A stretch of DNA of 64,000 nt from Cladobotryum mycophilum (lineage: Eukaryota > Ascomycota > Sordariomycetes > Hypocreales > Hypocreaceae), in assembly GCA_036429605.1 (NCBI GenBank), contig CM071590.1:5084001-5148000 (forward strand). The letters run 5' to 3'. A model generated the notes under the pieces. The model saw nothing but the letters and a program-made list of their open reading frames with translations, did no database searches and was not told the origin of the DNA. Made by a program: the position numbers and the translations under genes. Shown here one piece after another: positions 22,437-33,161 of this stretch. Position 1 is the stretch's first letter; every line of letters begins with the position of its first letter.

Positions 22437-25400
22437 TCAAGACTGGTTGATGACGCCTTGTACTCCACCGAGCTGACGCTTGACCTGCTCTCGCGCCCAT
22501 CGAGCAGTCTCTATCGTCCTGGGCTGGAAGTCACGGTTGGTCTTGGTCTCCTTGATTAGGGTAGTCAACCATTCTTGTCGGAACGCATCCACAAGCTCGC
22601 CGTTGGGGTAGGCATCTGCCAAATCACTGGTGAAACGTTAGCAAGCAATATCAAACAGATTAGCGCCATTAGGACCTACCCAATAACACCCATAGCAGCA
22701 CGCATGAGTGACTCGCTGCGGTTGGTGTCGCCAGAAATGAGGTTTAGAAGCTGGAAGATGGTTGGAACATATGGCAGAAGGACTTGGGCTAATTGATATC
22801 AGCAAGATTAGTCTCAGACGTGGACTGGGGGGCAACATACTCTTCCCGCTGGTCTTCATGGCACCAATAATACCTCCCCAAGCATCCATGATGCCTTCTC
22901 GGAGGGAGACAACATAGTAGAACATCTCATCCGGGCCCTCGGGGGTCGCGTTGACTGTAGATGCCTGCTCCAAAACCTGAGCAACGACCGAGAGGTAAGT
23001 CTCAAAGTGGCCACTGATGGCGCCAGCAACATCGCCGAAGCACTGCAGAATAGCAGGCTTGAATTGGTTGGCAAGAGTGGTGCTCTATAAAATTTAGTTA
23101 GCAAACAAGTATGGCACACAAAGAAGGGTGAACAATGTACGAACCCTCAAGTTGTTGAGAAGGTAGTTCATGAAGTTATCACAGAATGGCTGGCTGCGCT
23201 CGCCCATGGATCTGGTGATGTCACTAACGAGGCCAATAGCCATCGAGCAGAGACTGGGCTCATCTTGGTTGCCAAGAGCATTGTAGAGGAAAGGAGCGAA
23301 AGCCTCCATGTACTTGATGAAGTCCTCCTCCATGGTGGTTGCCAATGCGCTGATGGTAGCAAAGATGGCTTCGGGGACACTGGACTTGCCACCAATGGTG
23401 CTCAGGATTTGGAGGAGGGCCTGCATGATGCGGTCTCCCTGAGGAGAAATCTCCTTGTCCAGACGAGTGATGATGGCCTGGAGAACAGTAGACAAGCTAT
23501 TCTGCATCTCTTCAAGAGTGAGCTTGTCCTCAATGCTAACAACCTGGGACTGCAGGGGAACAGTCTCTTCCAATCGCTTAATGATGACATCTGACAGAGA
23601 GGCGACGGCTTGCAAGCTCTCAGAGGCAGCGTTTTGCACAAAGACGTTGAGAACTTCGTATGCTGCGGTTCGGACGGATGTTTCGGCATCCTGTCGGGCA
23701 GTGACGTCAAGGAGAGAGCTGACGGCCTGGTTGAAGTGAGGGCTGATAGGGTTGGACGCGGCACCAATATCACCAGCAAATCGCTCAGCCAAGTTCATCA
23801 AGGCCCAGCAGCAAGAGGGAGCCATCTTGGCATTGCTAATGAGGCCCTTGAAGAGAGACTCAATCAAGGTGGGGAGATGCAGCTGAGGGTCAATGGCCTC
23901 GGAGCAGGCCTCAGTAACACGGCCCAGAGCGTAGGCGGTGGAATCCTTGACCTGGACGGACTGGTCTTCCATCATAGTGATCAAAACAGGAAGAGCCTGC
24001 TTGACAATGGGCTCCAGAACCTTCTCATCGGGGCCCTCCATGATGGCGCCGAAAGCGGAGACGGCAGCATCTCGGTTGTGCCAGTCCTCGTTGCGCAGGT
24101 TGGCCTCAACGAAGCTCAGGACGGGGCCAATGATACTGGCACCGACGGCCTGAGCGTAGAGCTGCAAGCACTGGTAAGCGGCGCGGGACAGGTTGTACTC
24201 GTCATCTGTAGCATCCTCATCTTGCTTGGTCAGAAGCATCAACAGTACGGGAACGACCTCATTAGCCGCAACGCGTGCAAAGTTGTAGAAGGGGCGCATC
24301 TGATCGGAGCTCTCGACTTGGGAGTTGTCATCCTCGATAGAGATTTCCTCCTCGCAAACGCTGCTCCAGAATTCGACAGCCAGCTTGGCGACGTCCTCGT
24401 CCTCGGACTTCATACCGAGGATGGTAAGACCAAAGAGAGCCTTCTCCATGTAGAATCGCATGTTTTCGTAGTAGAGAGCCATGATTCTGTTGAGGCAGCC
24501 AAAGGCGCCCTGCTGAATGCGCGAGTCGTCGGCCTGGGTGGCCTCGCAAACGACCTGCATAATGTAGTTTCGCTCGCCCTCGTGCTTGAAGTTGTTGCCG
24601 ACAAACTCGAGAGAGTCGCCGAGCGCAGTGATGGCAGCAAGTCGGACCTCGAGGTTAGTCTCTTCTTTCCGGGCACCTTGAACGACAGCTGTGAGGATGG
24701 CGTTGGAGTGGGCGACGAGAGCCAGACGAAGCTCAGGATCCTGACTTTCACAAATGTAACCAATCGTAGTGAGTGAAGTCTGCTTCTGGTGGTCAACACC
24801 CTCGCTAACGTTCTTGACCAGGAAAGGCAGCAAATCGGTCCATTGGTTACGGGGCAGCTCAATGGTAGCAATGGAGGAGATGACCTGAGCAGCAGCGTTG
24901 CCGGCCTGAGTGTTTGAGGATCCCAGGGTTTGCAGCGTCAACTGCTTTACCCGGTCCTTTGTCTCATCATCTGTACCCTGCAGCCATTTGGACTGGAGTT
25001 CTTGCTGGCGGGCGAAATCTCGAGCTGAGAATGCGTTCTTGAGGGCTATACCGGCGGCGGCTCGGATGGAACCATCGGCTTGCTCGTTTGCAAGTTCTTG
25101 AACGAGGGTGGCAAGATACAGCGGCTATAGCAAAAGTACGGTCAGCAAAAACTGGTTCCACCGCATCATCCTCTCTCGAGCGAAGACAAAAATTGCAGAC
25201 GAAAAATGGAGGGGGAGGGAGAGAAAACGTACGAAATTACTCTCCGCTGCTTGAGTGAGTTGTTGTTCGGCGGCGTTTCGCAGGTTCGCGTCTGTTTTGT
25301 TTGTTTGTTAGCAATTTTCATGACGTCCTTCTTCTTGTTGTTTTTTTGTTTTTTTTCTAGCCATTTTCCTTGTCCCGCTTTCTTCCCCTCCAAAAGAGTG

Positions 25401-25584
25401 CCCGCACCAGGGGGAGGAGGGAGGGGGGAAGCGACCCCCTTGGAGGCGAAGGCGGGGAGCAAAAACGTTTTCCTTTCGAAAGGGGAGAAGAGGAAGAGGG
25501 GGGAAAGAGGCTGTGGGATGGAATTCGCAACTAACCCGGAGACAACGAGTTGGCGAGCACCTGATTAATCTCTGAGCTCGACAT
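22437..25584 (-). CDS. KAP95: Importin subunit beta-1 (karyopherin beta)
   Basis: Importin beta carries importin-alpha-bound or direct NLS cargo through nuclear pores and releases it on binding RanGTP. Six exons, 25584-25536, 25291-25233, 25124-23145, 23084-22841, 22788-22680 and 22626-22437, join exactly in frame to 876 residues, the usual family size. The start ATG gives MSSSEINQVLANSLSPDANLR-type sequence across intron 1, which is the conserved first HEAT helix. The rest is a solenoid of HEAT repeats; visible landmarks are WTDLLPFLVKNVS, the acidic loop EEEISIEDDN (the region between HEAT repeats that senses RanGTP) and VKDSTAYALGRVTEA. No frame problem occurs anywhere. The first intron is long (about 240 bp), and the upstream region is strongly pyrimidine-rich on the coding strand, as often seen in highly expressed fungal genes. 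Confidence 0.95.
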
Positions 25585-25692
25585 GATTGTAGATTTTAAA
25601 GGGTATCTTCATGCGTCGTCGAAGCCTGTGCTGGCGAGGATACACAAGGCGTTGGAGGAGGCGCACGTGTTTTTAAACAAGGGGGGAGAGAA

Positions 25693-25737
25693 GAAGAAGA
25701 AGAAGAAGAAAAAGGGAAGAGAAGGAAGAGGAAGAAA

Positions 25738-25769
<32 letters not shown>

Positions 25770-25770
25770 A
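25693..25770. repeat. GAA and GA microsatellites in the KAP95 upstream region
   Basis: A GAA-rich stretch at about 25693-25712 is followed by an AG run at 25743-25769. On the KAP95 coding strand these are TTC and CT tracts about 110-190 bp upstream of the ATG, where pyrimidine-rich core promoters of filamentous fungi often lie. Confidence 0.85.
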
Positions 25771-26162
25771 GGGCGTTAGAACGCGGGGGAGGTTTTCCCA
25801 GGCAGAGAGTAATAGTAGGCAGTAGTAGAGGTAGTAGGTAGGCAAGGTAGGTGAGTAAGTGAGTGAGTGAGAAGAAAAGCGTAAGTAGTAGGTCGAGTAG
25901 CTGGAACCGGAGCCTTGTCTTGCTTGTGCCTGTGCCTGTGTGTGTGCTCGTTGGCGCGCGACGGGAGAGGGAAGCAAACCAAAAGGGAAAATGGCGGTCT
26001 ATTTTGTTTATTGTGGTCGTCCAAAGTCGGACTCGTGGTGAAATCCCAACAGCTGCCTGGCTGCTGTAAGTAAGAGTGTATGTAGTACTGAATGGATGGA
26101 TTGGATGTATTGGATGTATTATGGTCAAAAAAGGTCAAGGGGACAGACGAGCAAGTAGACAG

Positions 26163-26186
26163 ACAGGCAGGCAGGCAGGCAGGCAG
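26163..26186. repeat. CAGG tetranucleotide repeat
   Basis: Roughly six CAGG units follow an imperfect CAGA/CAGG start. It is intergenic. Confidence 0.85.
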
Positions 26187-27300
26187 TTGGACAGCAGCAG
26201 CCAGGATGGACCAAGAAAAGAAAAGGGACGGGCGAATAGTGAAAGCGAATAGGGTCCAAGACGTCGCACAGAACACACAGACAGAGGGGTCTTTTATTTT
26301 TTTCTCTTGGGTTCTCTCAAAACATGGAAAGTATGGATTCCCTACCTAAAAGAGTGTCGGGTGCAATGCCGCGGGGGGGGTGCCTTGGTGGGTAATTACC
26401 TTGGAGGCGTGTGCTAGAAGGCCTAATGCCTGGCTGGCCACGGGTACCTTGGGGCCTTGGGGGGAACAGTAGAGAGGACAAACAGCCCTTGGGGCCCTGT
26501 AGTGGAGGATGGGAGGGGGGCGTCGACGCTACCGCCACTTTTTACTGTACGCTGAGCTGGAGAGCGGGCGGGCCGACGACTTTGCTGCAAGCAAGGGAAG
26601 CACTAAGAAGCGTGTTTAAGAGGGGTGGTGATGGTGGTGGTGGTGGATGGTTAATAGTGGGAAAGAATTGTTAGGAGCTTTGCGAGTGAGGACGGAAGAA
26701 AATAAATAGGGGATTAATAGATGGTCAGGGTTTCTTTTTATTTCTTTCTCTCTTTTTTTCTCCAAGTACTTGTATCAATGAGAAAAAGAAAGAGAAGGGA
26801 AAGAAAAGAAGAAGAGGAGGAAGAAGAGAAAAGAAGTTCTTCTCCACGAAACCAAACTCCTGGGTACATGAGAAAAAATGTCTCGGAAAAGAAGTAGGGA
26901 AGAAGCGGCGCGAAGCGTGACGAAAGGGCGAAGGGGAGAAGAAAAAGCAAAAACAGAGCAAGTGATATTATTCGCGGATTCTTTTTCCTTTTTCCTTTTT
27001 CTTTATTGTGTTTGTATGTATGGATTTGCATCTGTCAACGTTTTATGGGACACAAACATTAGTAGGCGCAGAGGTAGGTTTCTCTCGGGGGGACCAGCAA
27101 GCAGTAGCAAGAGGAGCCAAAGCACCACGAGTCCTTTTCTCTCTCTCTCTCTCTTTAGGTCTACAATCACTGTACAGGCTGTGAGGAGAACGACCTTCAG
27201 TGGACACAGTTGGAACATGTACAGTGGGATAGTGGCAGCAATTCAGAAGCCGGTTTAGCACAGGGCTTCTAGCGGGTGCAGCATTTTGCCAGCCAGGCGC

Positions 27301-27320
27301 AAGCAAGCAAGCAAGCAAGC
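27301..27320. repeat. AAGC tetranucleotide repeat
   Basis: Five AAGC units in a row, intergenic, upstream of KAP95. Confidence 0.85.
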
Positions 27321-29224
27321 CCCAGTGCAAGGGGGTGTTGTGCTGCCCCCCCCCATATTTCAACCACTCACAGCATCCTCTTAAACAACCAAGACAAGAA
27401 AAGAGAAAAGAAAAGAAGAAAGAAAAAAAGAAAAAAGAAAGAAAAACATGACTTGCGGCAGCCCGCCCTTCTTTTCCTGCCAGACATTCTCCACACAACG
27501 TTCTTGTCTGTCCGTCTGCGCGGGACCGCCACCGCCGAATCAGAGAGAAACCCTCGCAATGCCAATTTTGATGCGTTTGATGCATGTATTGGATCTTTGT
27601 TCTGTTCTGCTCTGTTCCGTTCAGGGCCCGCCCCGCCCAAAAGATCGGCGGAACATCGCTTAACGTGGAGATGCCCCTGAGAGTAGCTTCTTTGGATAGA
27701 GGCTATTTTTTTCCTCTCTCTTCTCTCTCTTTTTCTTACTGGCGTCTGCTGCCCCCGCCCCTCCAAAAAAAAAAATGTCAAGCGTTAAACAAGGGAGGTG
27801 AGGGGAGAAAGGAGGAGGCTTAATATGCATGTTTTGGGTTCTTGTGCCAAGCTATCCATCATTCCATACCTACCTTAGCACCTTAGGTACAAGTGGGCAA
27901 CCTTACTTGCAGATAAGACAGCGAAGCGAAGCAAGGGATGAAGCAGTGCCTACCTAGAGGTGCCTACCTAGAGGTAGATAGGTACTTGTAGTAGTAGTAA
28001 GACGTACAAGCATGAAGAGACCTGCACATACTCCTGTACTCTGTACTCTGTACAAAACCTTTGCAGGCAACTGAATCAGAGTGATTACATGTGATTTTAA
28101 TCTATGATTCCCCTAGTCCTTGGCAGACAGATCTGTCATCAGACTCAGACTCAGATGCCATAATCCATAATCCATCTCCCCCATCCCATCCCTCCAATAT
28201 CAATATCCTTCAAACGAAACCCGACTCGGATCTAATTTTTTGACCAAGCTACAAGCTACATGCTAGATGAAAGTACTCGTAAAGTAAATGACTCAAAAAG
28301 AAAAAAAAACTCCATTTCCAAGCCAAACCCCAACCCTTCCCCCAATCCCTGTTATGATTATATTCCCTCTCTCTGCTAGTCATGTGGTTGGCTCGGTACT
28401 TGGTAGGTAACATCGGAACCCATCATCCTGGATTTCTTTACGGAGCAGGGGGAAACCCTTTCTTCCAACATCGTCATCATCATCCATCACCATGGACCAT
28501 AATGGCCATTCTTTCACCTCGCTCCGAAACATCTCTATTCTGTTCTCAGTGAAACTATGTTCCCCCCATATTTAGCCCCTTATTGCCCTCCCTACAACTT
28601 CATCAGTCTACCCGGAAAAAAATCAGTTCCCAAAATTAGACATAAGCACAGCCTCCATCCAACCGACATTAAACGCGTCTTCTTGCTTTTTGCCCCTCAT
28701 TCACCCCCAAAAAAAAAAACAAGAATCATGTTTGGGGGGTTCCATGTTCTAATTCAACTTACCCCCACACGCTTCCACAGCAACCACGATTCTCTTGGAT
28801 TCCATGTCCATTTTCACTCCCACAATTCAGGGGGGACTCTTTGTATCCAATCTTAGTTCAATGTACGTATGGAGTCTCATTAGGAAAGAGAAAGAGAAGA
28901 AGAAATTGAATGGACCAAAAAATATGAACATTGATTGCTCGTATGCTATGTGCGAGTAAATTGGGGCACACTCCATTTTCCCACGCCTCCTAAATGCATG
29001 TAAACACAAGTAAATGCAAGACCATATTGCAACTACCTACGTCTCACGACGTAGATGTGCCTCCAAATAGACACGCATTTTTCTCTCAACTATTCGTACA
29101 AGTATTGATTCCTTTCAAGATCAATCTCGTGAATTTTTTCTTCTTTCTTTCATTTTTTCCCATTTTCATCATCAACCCCTAATTCACTCATCCTTTCACT
29201 CATCATCGTCATCATGCACTCATT

Positions 29225-31371
29225 TTAGTGGCCATTCGTCTTAATGTCTCCATTCAGACTCAGCTCAATCACACCGTCTTCTGGCAGAGTGACCGCCTTG
29301 GCAGTAAATGGGCTGCCCGGTCGGCTAGCAGCAAACTACATTTGTCCATATTAGCATCCCATGATCAAACTGAGGCGATGAAAACTGTAAAACTTACGTT
29401 GCTAGCAGCACTCAGGAGGGCAATCAGCGAACTCTGCACCACATCCTGGTGGATACCCACACCCCACACCTTCATCTGGCTTCCTGCGGCAGTACACTCT
29501 ATGTATGTGGCAGCCTTGACATCGCGACCACGGCCAATGGCGTGCTCCTTGTAATCTTGAACATCCAGGTTGATGCCAATGTTCTTGAGAGCGTTGGCCA
29601 AACTGGAAATGGGACCGTTACCACGACCACGGAGACGGAACTCCTTGCCGTCAACAGCAACAACACCGTTAAACACACGCTTGAGATCTTTGGTGACGGG
29701 AGTCTTGCCGGGGGCCGGAGGCGCAGGGGATTGCGATCGATCCGCCGTGATATCGTAGTCCACAATGTTGAAGCGAGGGTTGTTGGTCAGGTAGTAAGTC
29801 GACTCGAAGAGGGCAGTGATTTCGTTGGGCAACAGCTCACGGCCAACCTCCTCCGTCTTACGCTGGACAATCTTGGAAAAGGCAACCTGCAGGCCACGAG
29901 GGAGATCCAGCTGGAGCTGGCGCAGGATGATCCAGGCGGCACCGCCCTTGCCGCTCTGAGAGTTGACACGAATGACGGCTTCGTATGTACGACCAATGTC
30001 TGCGGGGTCCAGAGGTAGATAGGGCAGCTTCCATTCGTCGTCGTATGCCTTGTTCTCGCGCTCGCGGATCTCGAACCCCTTCTTGATGGCGTCTTGGTGA
30101 GAACCACTGAAAGCGCACACGACCAGGGAACCACCGTATGGGGCACGCTGGTGCACGGGGATCTTGTTGCAGATTTCGACGGTGTCGATGATGCTCTCGA
30201 GGTCCGAGAAATCAATGTTGGGGTGGACACCCTGGGTGTACAGGTTCAAGCCCAGGGTCACCAGGTCAACGTTGCCGGTACGCTCGCCGTTGCCAAACAA
30301 ACAGCCCTCGACTCTGTCGGCACCAGCCATCTGTGCCAGCTCAGAAGCCGCAACAGCACAGCCTCTGTCGTTGTGTGGGTGCAGGGAGACGCAAATCTTC
30401 TCACGCTCCGAGATGTTGCGGCAAAAGTACTCAACCTGGTCGGCGTAGACGTTTGGGGTGCACATCTCCACCGTAGCGGGCAGGTTGAAGATGATGGGGT
30501 TCTCCTCGGTGGGTCCCCAAGCAGCCTTGACGGCCTCGCAAATGTCCAAAACGAACTGGGGCTCGGTATCAGAAAAGGTCTCGGGGCTGAACTCAAAGGC
30601 CCATTCGGTGCCGGACTGTGAAGGGTCGTCCTTGGTCAGAGACCTAACCAGCTTGGCGCATCGAGTAGCCAGCTCAATGCTCTCCTCCTTGGTGAAGTTG
30701 AAGACTATCTTACGGAAGCACTCGCTAGTAGCGAGGTAGATATGAATAAGACCCTTCTTGGCGCCCCTCAGGGACTCGACGGTACGTCGGATGAGATCTT
30801 CTCTGCAGGGCGACAAGACTTGCAGCCAGACATCGTCGGGGACGGTGCCGGGGGTCTCGACCAGGCGGCGTGTAAAGTCGAAGTCTGTCTGGGAGGCGGA
30901 GGGGAAGGAAACCTCGATTTCTTTGTAGCCTATGTCGACGAGCATCTTGAAGTATCGCCACTTTTCGTCTCCGCTCTGTAAACGTTGAGATGATAGATTA
31001 GCGATTGTTTTTTTGATGTTGCGTTCAAGTAATGCAACGGAGTACTTGCCATTGGGTCAACCAGACTCTGGTTGCCATCTCGAAGATCGGTTGACAGCCA
31101 TCGCGGGGCCTTGACAATCTCCTTATTAGGCCATTGGCGGTCCGGCAGATGCAGCGGTTGGAACCGCTTGTATTTCTTCCAAGGTTCTTTAAGCCTGTAC
31201 AGTTTCCAAGAAGAAAGCGCGTCATGGTTAGTTTTTGCAACATGCTGAAGCTTCCCTTTCTCTCTCGTAGGGATAACAAGTGATAGTAGGGTAGTAGGTA
31301 GTAGGTCGCAGTAGGAGCAATAGTAAGAGTGCAAGGTTGGTTTAATGGTTTTGTTTGGCTTACATTGGCAT
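29225..31371 (-). CDS. LEU4: 2-isopropylmalate synthase
   Basis: This enzyme condenses acetyl-CoA with 2-oxoisovalerate, the first committed step of leucine synthesis, in mitochondria and/or cytosol. Four exons, 31371-31364, 31194-31050, 30975-29398 and 29335-29225, give 613 residues. Exon 1 is only 8 nt and encodes MPM together with the first base of exon 2, matching the MPML start of fungal orthologues. The TIM-barrel has the metal-binding LRDGNQSL (D42) and SLHPHNDRG (H250, H252). The C-terminal regulatory domain, where leucine feedback acts, starts near residue 450 and ends after intron 3. The intron after exon 2 uses a GC donor (GCAAGT) with acceptor TTTACAG; the only nearby GT donor breaks frame. 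A GCN4/Cpc1-type TGAGTCA lies 552 bp upstream of the ATG. The N-terminus is basic and could be a weak mitochondrial presequence. Confidence 0.95.
30976..31049 (-). other. LEU4: Non-canonical GC-AG intron in LEU4
   Basis: The 74-nt intron begins GCAAGT and ends TTTACAG, with a branch-point-like CTAAT about 27 nt before the acceptor. It joins VDPM to SGDEKWRYF in frame, as the family requires. GCAAGT is the standard form of the rare GC donor. Confidence 0.8.
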
Positions 31372-31520
31372 TGTGACCTGTCAATGATAGGCTAACAGAT
31401 CAGACGGATATAGAGAGAGAAGAAGAAAAGAAAAGAAAAAGAAAAAAAAGGGTAAAATCGCGGGGCAGATCGAGTTGTTGGCAACGTCAGTGTTGGCGCA
31501 AATGACGGAGGGGGTTCGTT

Positions 31521-31544
31521 TTCTTCTTCTTCTTCTTCTTCTTC
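31521..31544. repeat. (TTC)8 trinucleotide repeat
   Basis: About eight TTC units lie ~150-175 bp upstream of the LEU4 start; on the coding strand it reads as GAA. Confidence 0.85.
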
Positions 31545-31922
31545 AGAAAAAAGAGAGTGGAAGGTTATTGCGTCTTTCAATTGGAAGCAAGCAAGCTCGA
31601 TTTGCTCCTGCTTCCCCCGACTCCGGCGACGGGTTATAAGTCTTCGAATTGCGTTTGTTAAATGGGTAAAAAGGTAAAAAGGCAAGTGTGGGTATCGTCG
31701 GGCTACCTTGTTTTTTCTCTCTCTCTCTCCCGCCCTTGTCACAAGCTTGGTGCGCAGGTAGTACCTAAGCTCTGATGCTATTCGTGATGGTTCAGAAACA
31801 GACAGTCCGATGGGGGATGAAAGGTGTTTTTGTCCTGGAAAAAAAAAGAACTTGGTCCTTCTGATGGTCCTCTTTTCTAATGTTATTAAGTTTCACCGCA
31901 CATGTAAACCGTAATGTTCTTC

Positions 31923-31929
31923 TGAGTCA
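31923..31929. promoter_or_regulatory. Candidate Gcn4/Cpc1 site upstream of LEU4
   Basis: The heptamer TGAGTCA matches the binding core of bZIP regulators of general amino acid control. LEU4 is a classical target of that pathway, which makes the site plausible. A 7-mer can occur by chance in a spacer this long. Confidence 0.35.
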
Positions 31930-33161
31930 TTAGCTTGGACCTGTTTTAGCAGAAGAACGGAATTGGAACTGCAGTTGCTTGTTGGGTTGGTCGTACTCCG
32001 TACACCACCCACTTCTAGGTATGAGTTGATACATACAAAGCATGGATGGATCCATACTTGTACAACCAAGACACCCCCGGTGACAACCCCAATGTCTCTC
32101 TTCTGTCACCTCTGTCCCAGGGCTTTGTCTGTCAACTTGTCCGGTCTTGCGCAAGCCGCCACCAACTTCGCTACCCCGCCGCCCAAAACCTGCCCCAAAA
32201 CCGATGATCCTTTTAGTGCATCGAGTCACCCCCAAAGAAACCACTTACAGTACTACTTGGAAGGTTGGAGGTGACTTTCTTGTAGGAGCTCCGATATCGT
32301 TGCTCGCTCGTGACTGTGTGCCATCCATCCATTACGCAAACTCCCACGGTCAGAATGTCTAACAACGTGCTTCGTCTTACCGTCCCCCAAGAGTCCGTGT
32401 GTGCATATCAATGTGATCCTACTAGTGATGCATGTATCACTCTTTGTCCTTTTTGCAGAATTATTTTCCGACCTGACACAACCCAACCTTGCCAGCCTAT
32501 GCCGTAGACCGAATTACAAACGTACCTGTGTTACCCGATGCATGCAAGGAATGGAATCTTGACAAGAGATCACAAACATGACGGAAAATCCAGAATCGCA
32601 AGTGAATCTTGATTCCTACTACCCTGTCTTTGTCCTGCTTGACCTTGCCTTGCCATGCTTGCCTAGCTTCGAATGCTGCAAGTGTGTGTGTGTGTTCTTC
32701 CCGGCCGGGCGGCAATGTACGTACCTTGCATGAGTCTTTTCAACAACAAACACCACGGCACCAGAATAGAACCAGCATGGTGAGAATATGGGCTTTTTCA
32801 TAATTCGTTACATACAAATCAGTTTAAACTCCATCATCATCAACAAACTAAACAGGAGAGAAAATAAAAATAAAATAAACAAAGGAAACAAAATATTCAT
32901 CCACTCATCGAGCAGACATATATCCAAGTTTGTATCATCATCATCGTAGTCCTCTTCCTCCTCTTCAATTCGTTCCCAGAAAAAAACTTCATCACCAGAC
33001 ATGTTCAAGCAAGCTTCGAAACAGAATGGATATACAATCATAGTGTGTACCTCCCCGCCGTCTTACCAGGCTTTCGTCCCGATTATGCGGACAGCGAAAG
33101 CCGAATCGACGCATCAGCACCGAAACATTAGTTTTAGCATTCCATATTAGGTACTGCCTCT

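Larger units (their letters stand above)
25585..29224. other. 3.6-kb repeat-rich spacer upstream of KAP95
   Basis: This is the longest spacer of the window. It carries GAA and GA repeats (25693-25770), CAGG repeats (about 26163-26186), GGT-rich sequence (26624-26648), purine-rich stretches (26780-26850, 27395-27450), AAGC repeats (27301-27320) and TAGGTA-type motifs (27866-27985). Open frames here are simple-sequence artefacts. The right part (28100-29200) is AT-rich and probably includes the LEU4 3' UTR. Confidence 0.5.
31372..33161. other. LEU4 promoter region and DUF8035-gene 3' spacer
   Basis: This 1.8-kb region contains a (TTC)n tract at 31521-31544, a CT tract at 31713-31730, an imperfect GT repeat near 32683-32695, and AT-rich sequence at 32810-32960 that is probably the 3' UTR of the DUF8035-like gene. 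No gene supported. Confidence 0.5.

Noticed and set aside
23610..24776. A 388-codon open frame on the plus strand
   Set aside because: It lies entirely antisense to the main KAP95 exon, whose identity and splicing are clear; long antisense frames are common opposite codon-biased genes.
26731..27823. Several open frames rich in Lys, Arg, Phe or Ser
   Set aside because: They are translations of purine and pyrimidine runs in the KAP95 upstream spacer.
29449..30621. Long plus-strand open frames
   Set aside because: They are antisense to LEU4 and have no family features.
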